From Chromatiaceae bacterium (GTDB lineage Bacteria; Pseudomonadota; Gammaproteobacteria; Chromatiales; Chromatiaceae): a DNA stretch of 64,000 bases. The notes under the pieces were generated by a model. The model had not been told where the DNA came from, did no database searches, and saw only the letters and a program-made list of their open reading frames with translations. Made by a program: the position numbers and the translations under genes. Within the stretch, counting starts at the first letter, position 1. Every line of letters starts with the position of its first letter. This document shows, in pieces, positions 18,801-27,167 of this stretch. The stretch spans positions 155,872-219,871 of the forward strand of contig JALWWO010000019.1 of NCBI GenBank assembly GCA_027078745.1. Reading direction: 5' to 3'.

Positions 18801-20385
18801 GGTCCTTGGGAATGGGTGCGCCGCAGGTGCCCAAAATCCGAAAGTGCAGGGGATGATTTCGGGCGCGGGCTTCTCGGGCACATGCGAAGAGGGTTTTCAG
18901 CCCCTTGTGGAAATCCGTGTGCCCCAAGATGGCGATCTTGCGATCGTCCGGGGAAAGGATCGCTGGTTCCCAAGGCTCGGGATGGGGCAGCACGGAAACG
19001 GGCAGATCGGGAAAAAAGCGGTGCAAGCGGTCGGCTACATCCCGACTGGGAGCAATCAGGCGCTCCGCTCTGCCGAGGAAACGGGCAAACCGCTGCCGCC
19101 AGGTCTGAATGTCCCAGTGCCAAGGATGGGGGCGTTCTGCCAAACAGGCTTGGCAAACCAAAGCATCCGGCTCTTTGCAATAGGTGCCCTGGGTTCCCCC
19201 CAGATGGTATTGCGGGCACAGGGGAAAATAATCGTGGAAGGTGCACCAGAAGGGAACCCCCAGGATCTCGGGGAGATCCAGGATATTCGAGGGAAATCCC
19301 TGTATGTGATGGTAATGGATGCGCGCGAGACCCAGGCTTCGGAGCACGGAGATCAGGGCTTCCGATTCCTCGTGCAGATCGAAATAGAGGGCGAAGACTT
19401 CGTCTGGATGCGCCCAGTGCAGCCGGTGGATGCGGTCCCCCAAAGGTTGGAGCACCAGGGGTTCGAGGGCATTCCCCAACAATCGGACGAGGACATCCAG
19501 ATGCTGCTGCACGCCTCCGCCCCAACCGTGGCTGATGAAGAGCACCCTGGGTTTTGGGGACTGACCCAGTCGGGCGAGATCGACGGTGCGCTTCAACTTG
19601 CGGGCGGGATCGCGTGCGAAAAAATCCTGCACGGACTGGGCGTACTCAGGATAGCGCGCATCGATGATCGTTTGGGCCCGTTCGATCCGCGATTGTCGCG
19701 CGGTACCGAAGGAAACCGCGCCTTCGTGATAGACGAAGGTATCCCCGCAGAGCACGTGGCGATAGCCCAACGCCTTGGCCCGCTGGCAGAAATCCACCTC
19801 TTCCCCATAGCCCACGCCGAAGGTTTCCGCATCGAATGGTCCTACCGCCTGCAAACAATTCCGGCGGACATAGAGACAGAACCCCACGCCAGTGGGAATC
19901 TCAAACTGCAATCCAGCACCATATTGTCGAAACAGGGCATCCAATCGGGCGAGATCTGCTGGCGGGGGATTCTCCACCCCGATCTTGGGATAGCTGCACA
20001 GGGTGGCCCGATTGGAAAAGGGCGTGACTGTGCAGATGCCCGGCTCTGCCAGGGCACAGACCCGCAGCCGATCCAACCAATCCCCATGGACTTCCGTATC
20101 ACTGTTGAGCAAAACCAGGTCCCGTTCCGGATGCAGTTGGATCCCCTCGTTGATGGAACGGACAAAGCCCTGATTCTCGGAGTGTTCGATAAGCGTGATG
20201 CGGGGATCTCGGCGAGCGAATGCTCGAATAAACTGGCGCAGCTGAGGGTCTGGGGTGCAATCGTTGATAAGGATCAATTCCCAAGGGGTGCGTTGGGGAT
20301 GCTTCAGCAGAGCATGGAGGCATCGTTGGGTTTGCCGCAAACCGCGATAGAGGGGAACGATGATGTCGACGATGGAATCCTGCAT
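15829..20385 (-). CDS. Giant four-module glycosyltransferase (GT2-GTB-GT2-GTB)
   Basis: A 1518-residue cytoplasmic protein. Module 1 (about 1-250) is a GT-A/GT2 domain ([29 protein letters not shown], then [15 protein letters not shown]). Module 2 (about 280-610) is GT-B-like ([38 protein letters not shown]). A coiled coil follows near 698-778. Module 3 (about 886-1130) is a rhamnosyltransferase-like GT2 ([41 protein letters not shown]). Module 4 (about 1150-1518) is GT4-like ([54 protein letters not shown]). It probably builds an O-antigen, exopolysaccharide or surface glycan processively; the product is not predictable. It converges on galU, which supplies UDP-glucose. Confidence 0.88.
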   Translation of the reverse strand: MQDSIVDIIVPLYRGLRQTQRCLHALLKHPQRTPWELILINDCTPDPQLRQFIRAFARRDPRITLIEHSENQGFVRSINEGIQLHPERDLVLLNSDTEVHGDWLDRLRVCALAEPGICTVTPFSNRATLCSYPKIGVENPPPADLARLDALFRQYGAGLQFEIPTGVGFCLYVRRNCLQAVGPFDAETFGVGYGEEVDFCQRAKALGYRHVLCGDTFVYHEGAVSFGTARQSRIERAQTIIDARYPEYAQSVQDFFARDPARKLKRTVDLARLGQSPKPRVLFISHGWGGGVQQHLDVLVRLLGNALEPLVLQPLGDRIHRLHWAHPDEVFALYFDLHEESEALISVLRSLGLARIHYHHIQGFPSNILDLPEILGVPFWCTFHDYFPLCPQYHLGGTQGTYCKEPDALVCQACLAERPHPWHWDIQTWRQRFARFLGRAERLIAPSRDVADRLHRFFPDLPVSVLPHPEPWEPAILSPDDRKIAILGHTDFHKGLKTLFACAREARARNHPLHFRILGTCGAPIPKDLQPYLSCTGEYAPEALAALIQQERPDAFFFPASVPETYSYTLSAAKRTGLPIVATELGAFPERLSDYPQAQLLPLDTDAETWNLRFLALPAGFSPAEDRQPVLPDPDLPERYFQQYLEGLTSHPPDTAPPDLSEDRCRFPEARRPPPPPLETLISAALEQGRWEAAEQLPRSVRALVKRSEQQAQQIADLRAQVAAREAQIAQLEDLIADQGRQLREGGQQRDRLSEEVAELKQSLRDYDLAHHRHVQHLERTVAALRAQVREFEESQFWKLTYPLRLLTQQSRDALRSAQAFGRQLPHRVQRARRLLQEGGMPALAQAWQARRRARTAQSTPPPLVLSQEELAQKQRCHPLKLPRAAKPQVSILLPTYGQHGVTFACLESIAQHTPDIPLEILLMDDAFPGEPAQAALASVENLRIHRNEENLGFLKTCNRAAELANGEFLVFLNNDTLVQPGWLEALLSAFRSRPHVGAVGAKLLFPNGTLQEAGGIVWRDGSAWNFGRGEDPNHPRFNYVREVDYCSGACLLIPRQRFLELGGFDERFSPAYYEDTDLCFQLQEQGDRVLYQPQAAIVHLEGISHGTDESTGIKAYQQRNRQRFLEKWAARLAQHEENGVQPERARDRNARCRILWIEACMLTPDQDSGSLRTWRLLQLLRQMEVKVSFVADNLEYREPYVRALQQQGIEVLYAPYITSVTQYLREQLAQYDAVVLCRHYIAIQYVDLIRRIAPQVYILFDTIDLHFLRLRRQAALDGSAKTRQLAKQAYEEEMTVIARSDLTLVVSEVERDLLARECPKARVQVLSNVHDPVEPVKPFASRKDLLFVGGFQHPPNVDAVQFFAEEIWPQVRAQLPEVQAQIIGSKMPADLRAYGQRAGLNMLGYVEDLQPYLEGCRISIAPLRYGAGVKGKVNQSMSYGLPVVATPAAVEGMFLRHGENVLIAESGDAFAREILRLYEDADLWNRLSQAGLENVRTRFSSETARRRLLEIFSSLGL

Positions 20386-20481
20386 GAAAGCTCTGCATCC
20401 TTTACACCGTTGAGAAGAAAAGGAATTCTATACAGGTTTAGCAGTGTTGACAGCGGTTGCACGGGAGGAAACGGATTGACC

Positions 20482-21327
20482 ATGGGGGGCAAGTGGTTTC
20501 TCAATGGGGTTTGGATCTGGGGATGCATATGCGTCGTTATTCTCGGCCACAGCTTTCAGGGACGAGCTGCGGAGGACCCGTTTCGAGGGGTTTGGCAGAG
20601 TCAGGATGTGCATCAGTTGACCGCTTGGGGACAGCGCTATGAATCCGGCGTGGGCGTGGGTCGGGATCTCCAAAAGGCCCTTCGCCTCTACTGCAAGGCC
20701 GCGCGTCTGGGCCATGGAGAAGCGCAATACCGCTTGGGGCAGCTCTATCTCTTCGGGCGTGGGGTGAAAAAGGATCTGGCGCAGGCAGCAGCTTGGCTCT
20801 TTCGGGCGTACAAGGCAAAGCACCGGAAGGCGGCGACTTTGTTAAAGGTGCTCAAGGTGCAAAAGGTCCCCACGCAACCCGCCCGTTGCTCCTTGGGTAA
20901 TTCGGAACAACCCAAGCTGCGCACCCATCCGGCAACCGGTGTGATTGCCCAGCTGGTGCGGAAGCTCGCCCCGCGCTATCGGCTCGATCCCAATCTGGTG
21001 CTGGCAGTGATCGAAGCGGAATCCAACTTCAATCCCCAGGCGAGATCTCCGAAAAATGCTAAAGGCCTGATGCAGCTCATTCCGGCCACCGCCAAGCGCT
21101 TTGGAGTCAACGATGTGTGGGATCCGGAACAGAACCTGCGGGGCGGCATGGCCTATCTGCGCTGGCTGCTGGATCATTTCGAGGGCAATATCGCCCTCGC
21201 CTTAGCCGCCTACAATGCGGGGGAACAGGCGGTCAAACGGCACGGGGGTGTGCCCCCGTACAAGGAGACTCAAGCCTATGTGCAGCGAATTCTGCGGCGG
21301 CTTGGCCTCCAGGGAAAGACTGGTTAG
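20482..21327 (+). CDS. Secreted lytic transglycosylase with SEL1 repeats
   Basis: A 281-residue exported protein. The signal peptide (about 1-29) ends QGRAAED. SEL1-like repeats span about 45-110 (YESGVGVGRDLQKALRLYCKAARLGHGEAQYRLGQLYLFGRGVKKD). The SLT family 1 domain is about 155-270, with catalytic Glu in IEAESNFNP, then KGLMQLIPATAKRFGV and ALAAYNAGEQAV. It cleaves peptidoglycan glycosidic bonds to 1,6-anhydro products. The ATG at 20482 is chosen for the signal peptide and the GGGAGGAA 11 bases upstream. The frame stays open for 1.7 kb upstream only because it runs antisense to the glycosyltransferase gene. Confidence 0.9.
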   Translation: MGGKWFLNGVWIWGCICVVILGHSFQGRAAEDPFRGVWQSQDVHQLTAWGQRYESGVGVGRDLQKALRLYCKAARLGHGEAQYRLGQLYLFGRGVKKDLAQAAAWLFRAYKAKHRKAATLLKVLKVQKVPTQPARCSLGNSEQPKLRTHPATGVIAQLVRKLAPRYRLDPNLVLAVIEAESNFNPQARSPKNAKGLMQLIPATAKRFGVNDVWDPEQNLRGGMAYLRWLLDHFEGNIALALAAYNAGEQAVKRHGGVPPYKETQAYVQRILRRLGLQGKTG

Positions 21328-21361
21328 GAGAATCCTGAATGTTGATGACGGAGGCATGAGG

Positions 21362-22081
21362 ATGAACGATCCGGATCTTCAAGAAAAGGTGGCGGTGGTG
21401 ACCGGTGCTACGGGCAATCTGGGGCGCGCCCTCTGTCGGGCCTTGCTGGACCGGGGGGCCAAGGTTGCCCTGATCGCGCGAGACAATAGGGCTCTGGAAG
21501 CGCTGCAAGAAGCACTGGGGGCGCAGGACCGCACCGCCGGCTTTGCCATCGATTTGGGGGAAGCCAATGCGGTGCAGAACGGTATGGATCGGATCGTAGA
21601 ACGGTTTGGAGGCATTCATATCTTGGTCAACGCCGTCGGTGGGTTCCGCATGGGACCGCCCCTTCACGAAACCGCCGTGGAAGATTGGGATCAGATGATG
21701 GCGATCAACGCTCGTTCGGTCTTCATGAGTTGCAAGGCTGCCATTCCGCACATGCTGGCGGCGGGGGGTGGGCAGATTGTGAATATTTCCGCTCGGGCGG
21801 CAAGACAGGGCAAGGGGCGTATGGGCCCCTATTGCGCTTCCAAGGCGGCAGTCATCGCTCTGACCGAGAGCTTGGCCGAAGAACATCGGGACACAGGCAT
21901 TCGGGTGAACTGCATTCTCCCGGGCACCCTCGATACGCCCCAAAATCGAGCAGCTCTGCCTGATGCAGATTATCGCTGTTGGGTTTCTCCCGAAGCTCTG
22001 TCCGATGTGGTGTTGTTCTTGATCTCGGAAGCAGCCCGGGCCATTCAGGGCGCATCGATTCCCGTCTATGGGCGCAGCTAA
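21362..22081 (+). CDS. Short-chain dehydrogenase/reductase (SDR), FabG-like
   Basis: A 239-residue classical SDR with the Rossmann NAD(P) motif TGATGNLG (14-21), the NAVGG stabilising motif, the catalytic Ser in IVNISARAA and Tyr-x-x-x-Lys in GPYCASKAAV (near 155). After the catalytic Tyr come VNCILPGTLDTPQNR and a C-terminal ISEAARAIQGASIPVYG. Substrate cannot be inferred. The first glycine motif reads GNLG instead of the usual GIG, seen in some SDRs of unknown role. ATG 21362 follows GGAGG by 7 bases; an ATG at 21356 sits too close. Converges with the next gene, overlapping by 4 bases. Confidence 0.88.
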   Translation: MNDPDLQEKVAVVTGATGNLGRALCRALLDRGAKVALIARDNRALEALQEALGAQDRTAGFAIDLGEANAVQNGMDRIVERFGGIHILVNAVGGFRMGPPLHETAVEDWDQMMAINARSVFMSCKAAIPHMLAAGGGQIVNISARAARQGKGRMGPYCASKAAVIALTESLAEEHRDTGIRVNCILPGTLDTPQNRAALPDADYRCWVSPEALSDVVLFLISEAARAIQGASIPVYGRS

Positions 22082-22731
22082 TAGGGCGCAGTGCTCCCCC
22101 GTGCGAGGAGGATTTCATAGACCGCCGACTCGATGACGCGCATGTCTGTGAGGGGATAGGGCGTGATGTGGAGTCGGTGCAGGCGCTGTTGATAGTTCAT
22201 GCAATAGGCATGATGGAAGCCGAGAAATCCTTCTTCTCCTTTGAGCCGCTGGATGTCTTGCACATAGTCCGCATAGTTCGCCGTCTGCATCATGTGATAA
22301 GGCGTCGGGGACCGGCCCAGCCGGAAATGTTCGATGGCGGTGTCCCAAGTGGGATAGCGATGGGGATTGGCAAAGTGCAGGACTTGAGAAGCAGCTACCA
22401 GGGATTGTAGACAGTTCGCCACCGCTTCCACGATGGCCAAGGAAAAATCCCGGTTTTCCGCTCGGGCACGGTCAAAGGCGTCCACCGCTGCGGGCAATTT
22501 TTCTTCTTCGATCTGCAAGCTATGGGGCAACCACCCGTGGGCGAAGGTGGCGAGCAGCAAAAAAGTGTCGAGCACCTCGGTATCCGTAGATTGGGCGGTG
22601 CGCAGCAGGCGGGGATAGAGGCGAATTCGGCTCGCTTCCTTGGAGTGCACTGCGAAGTCATTGAACCGCACCAAGTCCACCGCTTGATCGAGAACGCTTA
22701 GCGTCAAATTGGTCTCGGTGGCCGCGCTCAT
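22078..22731 (-). CDS. Unknown protein paired with the S24-like gene
   Basis: A 217-residue soluble protein that I do not recognise. It is largely helical with no signal peptide. The most distinctive segment is F-A-N-P-H-R-Y-P-T-W-D-T-A-I-E-H-F (about 134-150), recalling the F-x-N-P-x-x-Y-P-x-x-D-S motif of some uncharacterised, helix-hairpin-helix-like proteins, but this is weak. The preferred ATG (22731) overlaps the stop of the S24-like gene by 4 bases, so the two are translationally coupled on the minus strand. An upstream in-frame start would run through that whole gene and is rejected. Function unknown; expected to work with the S24-like protein. Confidence 0.6.
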   Translation of the reverse strand: MSAATETNLTLSVLDQAVDLVRFNDFAVHSKEASRIRLYPRLLRTAQSTDTEVLDTFLLLATFAHGWLPHSLQIEEEKLPAAVDAFDRARAENRDFSLAIVEAVANCLQSLVAASQVLHFANPHRYPTWDTAIEHFRLGRSPTPYHMMQTANYADYVQDIQRLKGEEGFLGFHHAYCMNYQQRLHRLHITPYPLTDMRVIESAVYEILLARGSTAPY

Positions 22732-23066
22732 CTGCGATAGGTGTAGTGCTTGATCTTGCGGCGGAGGTTTCTCTGAACGATGATGCCCAATACCTTCCAG
22801 TCCAATCCAGTGAGATCGATTTCTGGGTAGAGTGCGTTGAGGGCGACCAGCCGTTCCCGACCGTCCGCATCTCGACGATATTGCCGGAACCAGCGCACCC
22901 CCTCGACCTCTGCGAATACGAACATGCCATCCTGGCAAGTGGCATTGGGCTCAATGATCACGATGCAGCGGTCTGGGAACTCTGGTTCCATCTCATTGCC
23001 CAACACCTGCAAAGCATAGGGCTCCCGCATACTGCATCCGCCCAGGTTCGGATTGAGATCGTCCAT
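22728..23066 (-). CDS. S24/LexA-like fold protein lacking catalytic dyad
   Basis: A 112-residue protein resembling the C-terminal S24 peptidase domain of LexA and phage repressors: LQVLGNEMEPEFPDRCIVIIEP (19-40), then G-M-F-V-F-A-E-V-E-G-V-R-W-F. In active members the first block reads G-D-S-M with a catalytic Ser; here it is G23-N24-E25-M26. The later catalytic Lys position is Arg58. No DNA-binding helix-turn-helix is present. It is therefore probably a non-proteolytic S24-fold protein. ATG 23066 follows GAGGA by 5 bases; an in-frame GTG at 23078 is less likely. It is coupled to the downstream unknown gene. Confidence 0.65.
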   Translation of the reverse strand: MDDLNPNLGGCSMREPYALQVLGNEMEPEFPDRCIVIIEPNATCQDGMFVFAEVEGVRWFRQYRRDADGRERLVALNALYPEIDLTGLDWKVLGIIVQRNLRRKIKHYTYRR

Positions 23067-23093
23067 CGGCTTCCTCACAGAACGGAATTAGGC

Positions 23094-23186
23094 ATGACCG
23101 TGATCGCCTTTGCTCGCAATCTGTTCTTCGGCGGGCGCTATCTGAACCTGGATGACTGGATCGCCCGTTTTCTGCGGCGGGCCTGA
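23094..23186 (+). CDS. Possible 30-residue small protein
   Basis: An ATG-to-TGA frame of 30 codons between the S24-like gene start and the rhodanese gene end. The product begins MTVIAFARNLFFGGRYLNLD and ends DWIARFLRRA. It is amphipathic with a basic end, and its codon use resembles that of its neighbours. The 125-base gap holds nothing else. There is no strong ribosome-binding site (AACGGAA 6-12 bases upstream), so translation is uncertain. Confidence 0.3.
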   Translation: MTVIAFARNLFFGGRYLNLDDWIARFLRRA

Positions 23187-23191
23187 TCCCC

Positions 23192-23662
23192 TCATTCGTC
23201 CTTTGGACGCATCTGTTCCGGTCGGATCTGGGGGGTGAAATAGACATCTGCTTCCTCCAGATCCACCGCATTGCCCGCCCCATCTTCCAGGGGTTGCTCA
23301 TAGTCCTTCCAACCCCGCAAGCCGGTCTGAAGGGAAACTACGTTAGTGTAGCCCAGCACTTGCAGGGAATGGGCAGCCAGTACACTCCGGTATCCAGAGC
23401 GGCACACTACCACGATTTCCCGCTCTCGGGCCCGCACCAGTTCCGGAATAGTCTCCTCATAATCCCATTCACAGGCGGATTCCAAAATGCCCCGAGGCAC
23501 GTTGATGGAACCCGCGATATGCATGGCGGCAAATTCCTGCGGTTCCCGCACATCTAGGATCAGCAGATCCGGATTTTCCCGCAACCGCGCCTCCAGATCC
23601 CAGGGCATGATTTCCCGCACATCGGAAAGGCAACTCCGCACTAAATCGATAAAACGCTTCAT
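23192..23662 (-). CDS. Cytoplasmic rhodanese-domain protein
   Basis: A 156-residue single-domain rhodanese: LLILDVREPQEFAAMHIAGSINVPRG (about 33-58) and the active-site loop C87-R-S-G-Y-R-S, then LGYTNVVSLQTGLRGWKDYE. The CRSGYRS loop fits a sulfurtransferase persulfide site. There is no signal peptide. The C-terminal extension of about 25 residues is acidic. Upstream (to 23855) is a 193-base region shared with the divergent citrate synthase gene. Confidence 0.88.
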   Translation of the reverse strand: MKRFIDLVRSCLSDVREIMPWDLEARLRENPDLLILDVREPQEFAAMHIAGSINVPRGILESACEWDYEETIPELVRAREREIVVVCRSGYRSVLAAHSLQVLGYTNVVSLQTGLRGWKDYEQPLEDGAGNAVDLEEADVYFTPQIRPEQMRPKDE

Positions 23663-23855
23663 AACTCTTCAGGCGATCCCCCGAAGGGATTCGGTAGGAA
23701 CAACCCGCCTCCCGCATGGTTGAACAAAAGATAAGGGCGATCCGAGTGGATGAAAGCCCTCAATTCCCCGCATCTTCGGGAAAACCCTCATGCAAAGGCT
23801 GCTGGGAATCGTGTATTTTGCAGCGCCATGAGGATCAGCCTACAGGAGAATCCAT

Positions 23856-25154
23856 GTGTCTCAGAAAACCATGATACTCACCGATCCAGATACGGGGCGT
23901 TCTCTCGAACTGCCGGTCCGCGAGAGCACCATCGGCCCGCCTGCCCTAGAAGTGAGCAGTCTTTATCGGGAATTCGGTATCTTCACCTATGATCCCGGGT
24001 TTCTGTCCACGGCGAGCTGCACCAGCCGGATCACCTACATCGATGGGGAGCAGGGCATTCTGCGCTATCGGGGGTATCCCATCGAAGAATTGGCTGCCAA
24101 GACCAGTTTTTTAGAAGTGGCCTATCTGCTGCTCTATGGCGATCTGCCCTCGGAAACCCAGCTCACGACTTTCGAGGATTCCATCAGCCGCCACAGCATG
24201 ATCAATGAATCCCTCAAGCGCTTCTTCGATGGGTTTCACTATGATGCCCATCCCATGGCCATGCTCATCGGGGTGGTGGGCAGTTTGTCCGCCTTTTACC
24301 ACGATCACTTCGAGTCCCACGAAAATATTACCCAGGAACAGCGGGAGTTAGTCGCCCATCGGCTCATCGCGAAAATGCCCACCATCGCCGCTGCTGCCTA
24401 TAAACATAATCTGGGCGAACCCTTTATCTATCCCCGCCGCGATCTGCGCTATGTGGCGAACTTCCTCAACATGATGTTCGCTACTCCCTGCGAGCGCTAC
24501 CGCATCAGCCCCCTGGCGGAGCGGGCCATGAACCTGCTCTTCATCCTGCACGCGGATCACGAGCAGAACGCAAGCACCTCCACCGTGCGCTTAGCGGCCA
24601 GCTCCGGCGCCAATCCCTATGCCTGCATTGCGGCGGGCATCACTTCCCTTTGGGGGCCTGCGCATGGTGGGGCCAACGAAGAAGTGCTCAAGATGCTGGG
24701 CGAGATTGGCACCGTCGATCGGATCGATCAATATATTGCCAAAGTGAAGGATAAGAGCTTCCGGCTCGCGGGTTTCGGCCATCGGGTGTACAAGAACTAT
24801 GATCCCCGCGCCAAGATCATTCGAGACGTCTGCCATCGAGTGCTCGAAGAACTCGCCGATGGCAGCAATCCCCAATTCGAACTCGCCCTGCGGTTGGAGG
24901 AAATCGCTCTGAAGGATGAATACTTCCTGGAACGGAAGCTCTATCCCAACGTGGACTTCTATTCCGGCATCATCTACCGAGCCCTGGGCATCCCCATCAA
25001 TATGTTCACCGCCATGTTCGCCATCGCCCGCACCGTGGGTTGGGTGGCCCATTGGATAGAACTGACCACAGACCCAGAATACCGCATCGGCCGTCCCAGA
25101 CAACGCTATGTGGGGGAACCCCTGCGGCAGATCCGACCCATCCGGCAGCGCTGA
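23856..25154 (+). CDS. gltA: Citrate synthase (type II)
   Basis: A 432-residue enzyme condensing oxaloacetate and acetyl-CoA to citrate. The N-terminal beta-rich part has [36 protein letters not shown], typical of hexameric gammaproteobacterial GltA. Catalytic residues are visible as His in [11 protein letters not shown], His in [15 protein letters not shown] and Asp in [12 protein letters not shown] at 23856 follows AGGAG by 7 bases; the ATG two bases earlier is out of frame and closes after six codons. Length is normal. Confidence 0.97.
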   Translation: MSQKTMILTDPDTGRSLELPVRESTIGPPALEVSSLYREFGIFTYDPGFLSTASCTSRITYIDGEQGILRYRGYPIEELAAKTSFLEVAYLLLYGDLPSETQLTTFEDSISRHSMINESLKRFFDGFHYDAHPMAMLIGVVGSLSAFYHDHFESHENITQEQRELVAHRLIAKMPTIAAAAYKHNLGEPFIYPRRDLRYVANFLNMMFATPCERYRISPLAERAMNLLFILHADHEQNASTSTVRLAASSGANPYACIAAGITSLWGPAHGGANEEVLKMLGEIGTVDRIDQYIAKVKDKSFRLAGFGHRVYKNYDPRAKIIRDVCHRVLEELADGSNPQFELALRLEEIALKDEYFLERKLYPNVDFYSGIIYRALGIPINMFTAMFAIARTVGWVAHWIELTTDPEYRIGRPRQRYVGEPLRQIRPIRQR

Positions 25155-25193
25155 AGCGTGAGGACAAACGGGTAGAATTCGCAGGGATGCGAA

Positions 25194-25231
25194 TGGACAG
25201 GATCGACCATATTGGACAGGATCGACCATAT
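25194..25231 (+). repeat. Perfect tandem duplication of a 19-bp unit
   Basis: The unit TGGACAGGATCGACCATAT occurs twice head to tail (25194-25212 and 25213-25231) between gltA and the first Lcl_C gene, directly before an A/T-rich stretch. It could be an operator pair or a slippage duplication; nothing else identifies it. Confidence 0.7.
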
Positions 25232-25273
25232 TATAAAAATTCCCCACTCCCCCTAATTCGTCGGGACAAATCC

Positions 25274-26278
25274 ATGAAATACGGGAACCACCAGTCCAAT
25301 CTCATCATCCACCCCGCCAAGATGATTCCGCTTCTATCGTCTGTGCTGCTTTCAGGCCCAGGGATCGGCGCGGAAATTTGCAATGGCATCTCATCAAAAA
25401 CTATTGATGCCAGTATGTCTCTGAACGCTGGGGACACTTGTACCGCCACGCAAACCATCACCCTCGATTCCGGCGTTACGGTTCCCGACAATATTTCACT
25501 ATATGCGCCGGTCGTGCGCTTTTTCAGCCCGGTTTACCTACAGGGGAACTTGCATATAGCGCAGAGTGACCCGGCGACGACCCCATCACCGCTCAACGAT
25601 ACGGGTATCACCTGGTGTGCTGACGATTCAGACAACGACTTGTCTTGTCCTGTAACTGGTTATCCCGGGCAGGACGCTGAGTATGGGCGTGATGTAACCC
25701 ACAACGACGATTCCGACGGCCATGCCGGTTTCAGCTTCACGAAGCTCGATGCGGAGGGCAATCCCCTGCCCGCCAGCGCTACCAGTTGGTCTTGTGTGAA
25801 GGACAATGTGACGGGATTGATCTGGGAGGTGAAGACCGACGACGGCGGCTTGCATGACAAGGATGATCTTTACAACTGGTACAGCACCTATCCCAACACC
25901 AACGGCGGCGGTATGGGCTATGCGGATGATGATGGCGCGATTTGTTATGGCTATGATCCCAATGATCCGGCTACCTATTGCAATACCCAAGCCTATGTGA
26001 TACGGGTCAATCAAGCGGGCTGGTGCGGCTATCATGACTGGCGCATGCCCACCATAGAAGAACTGCGCTCCCTGGTGGATTATTCTCTGCCTTCTCCTGG
26101 GCCAACGATCGATACGGACTTTTTCCCCAACCAAGTGAATTCGCAGATGTGGTCATCGTCGCCGGATGCCAGCCATCCGCTCGGCGTGTGGCTTCTCGAT
26201 TTCGGCTATGGAGGAAACTGGGCGGGCGGTAAGGACATGTCCCAGTTTTTTGTTCGTGTCGTGCGCGGCGGAAAGTGA
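25274..26278 (+). CDS. Secreted Lcl_C (DUF1566) domain protein, long form
   Basis: A 334-residue exported protein. The signal-like N-terminus has a hydrophobic run MIPLLSSVLLSGPGIGA. About residues 35-100 are a beta-rich, Thr/Ser-rich stretch (DTCTATQTITLDSGVTVPDN). The C-terminal DUF1566/Lcl_C domain spans about 170-334: VTGLIWEVK, GYHDWRMPTIEELRSLVD, MWSSSP and the closing VRVVRGGK. The family is surface-exposed and known from the Legionella collagen-like adhesin, but most members have no known role. Codon use and base composition are less GC-rich than the flanking housekeeping genes. A smaller paralogue follows at 26409. ATG 25274 is chosen because the frame upstream overlaps gltA. Confidence 0.75.
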   Translation: MKYGNHQSNLIIHPAKMIPLLSSVLLSGPGIGAEICNGISSKTIDASMSLNAGDTCTATQTITLDSGVTVPDNISLYAPVVRFFSPVYLQGNLHIAQSDPATTPSPLNDTGITWCADDSDNDLSCPVTGYPGQDAEYGRDVTHNDDSDGHAGFSFTKLDAEGNPLPASATSWSCVKDNVTGLIWEVKTDDGGLHDKDDLYNWYSTYPNTNGGGMGYADDDGAICYGYDPNDPATYCNTQAYVIRVNQAGWCGYHDWRMPTIEELRSLVDYSLPSPGPTIDTDFFPNQVNSQMWSSSPDASHPLGVWLLDFGYGGNWAGGKDMSQFFVRVVRGGK

Positions 26279-26408
26279 CAGGGCATTTGTTATTTATTTT
26301 CCTTTTTAAGAAAATATCATACAGCAATCCCGATAGGGTGTGATGCAAACCATTTGTTGTACTCAAAAATCAAGTTTGACCACTGCCGGCTCATCTGAGG
26401 AACCTATC

Positions 26409-26942
26409 ATGAACCGATTTGACTTTAGACCCTTTATCTTGTGGGTAGCTTTATTTCTAGTATCCGTTGGTGCGGCCCGGGCAGCGCAATATTGTAGTTC
26501 CCATATCCCCCGGTCCACGCCGGATGCCGATTTTGTGGATCACGGGGATGGCACCGTCACCCATAAGGAAACCGGTTTGATGTGGAGCAAATGTCTGCTA
26601 GGTCTAAGTGGCGATGACTGCGAATTCATCACCGATGATAATATTCACTATACCTGGCAAGAAGCCTTGGAAGCAGCGGAAGCTTCTACTTTAGCCGGTT
26701 ACAACGACTGGCGCTTGCCCAATATCAAGGAACTGGCTTCTATCGTGGAACTGGCCTGTTATGCTCCTACGATCAATCTCACCATTTTTCCCAATAACCC
26801 AACTGTGTATGTGTGGTCGTCGTCGCCGGGTGCCAACAACTATCCGCGCTACGCGTGGGTTCTCTCTTTCTACTTGGGGATGAGCGACATGTACGGTAGG
26901 CACGAGGGCAATCATGTTCGGTTAGTGCGCGGCGGACAGTGA
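26409..26942 (+). CDS. Secreted Lcl_C (DUF1566) domain protein, short form
   Basis: A 177-residue exported paralogue of the previous gene. The signal peptide (about 1-26) ends VGAARAAQ. The DUF1566/Lcl_C domain follows directly: F-V-D-H-G-D-G-T-V-T-H-K-E-T-G-L-M-W-S-K, W-Q-E-A-L-E-A-A, G-Y-N-D-W-R-L-P-N-I-K-E-L-A-S-I-V, V-W-S-S-S-P and V-R-L-V-R-G-G-Q at the end. The 130-base gap before it has an A/T-rich 7-bp hairpin (26295-26316) without a T-run. It probably arose by duplication with the long form, though it lacks that protein's N-terminal domain. Confidence 0.75.
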   Translation: MNRFDFRPFILWVALFLVSVGAARAAQYCSSHIPRSTPDADFVDHGDGTVTHKETGLMWSKCLLGLSGDDCEFITDDNIHYTWQEALEAAEASTLAGYNDWRLPNIKELASIVELACYAPTINLTIFPNNPTVYVWSSSPGANNYPRYAWVLSFYLGMSDMYGRHEGNHVRLVRGGQ

Positions 26943-27120
26943 CTTTGTTGTTTGTACCGATCAAGGCCCTAATCCGTTCTACCAAACCGCCAACGCCCCC
27001 GATCACCCAATCCGCAACCGGCTGCACCGACAGCCCAAACCTGCCCGCCTGGATCCGAAACTACGGGCGATGATCCTTCAGCATTCCCCGCTAGGCATTC
27101 CGGTGCCGCAGTCAACCTGA
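26941..27120 (+). pseudogene. Possible C-terminal remnant of a lost gene
   Basis: The frame from 26941 to the TGA at 27120 is open with no usable start codon. It reads like real protein: V-V-C-T-D-Q-G-P-N-P-F-Y-Q-T-A-N-A-P near its start, then D-H-P-I-R-N-R-L, then L-D-P-K-L-R-A-M-I-L-Q-H-S-P-L. It begins at the stop of the short Lcl_C gene and ends 47 bases before ppiD. I do not recognise the parent. It may be the tail of a gene truncated when the Lcl_C pair arrived, or a chance open frame in GC-rich DNA. Confidence 0.3.
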
Positions 27121-27167
27121 GATGGGTTAGAATGCCCCGTTCAAAAACCGATTCCAGAGCCTAGCCT

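Noticed and set aside
20410..20452. TTGAGA, TATACA and TTGACA hexamers between the giant glycosyltransferase and lytic transglycosylase
   Set aside because: None pairs with a partner hexamer at 16-18 bases, so no promoter is called.
18739..20481. An 862-codon open frame on the plus strand running into the lytic transglycosylase gene
   Set aside because: Its first 581 codons are antisense to the giant glycosyltransferase and carry no family motifs; the signal peptide and ribosome-binding site place the true start at 20482.
26295..26316. 7-bp A/T-rich hairpin between the two Lcl_C genes as terminator
   Set aside because: The stem is weak and no T-run follows; not a convincing rho-independent terminator.
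26943..27167. tRNA or small RNA gene in the gap before ppiD
   Set aside because: No cloverleaf or CCA-type end was seen on either strand.
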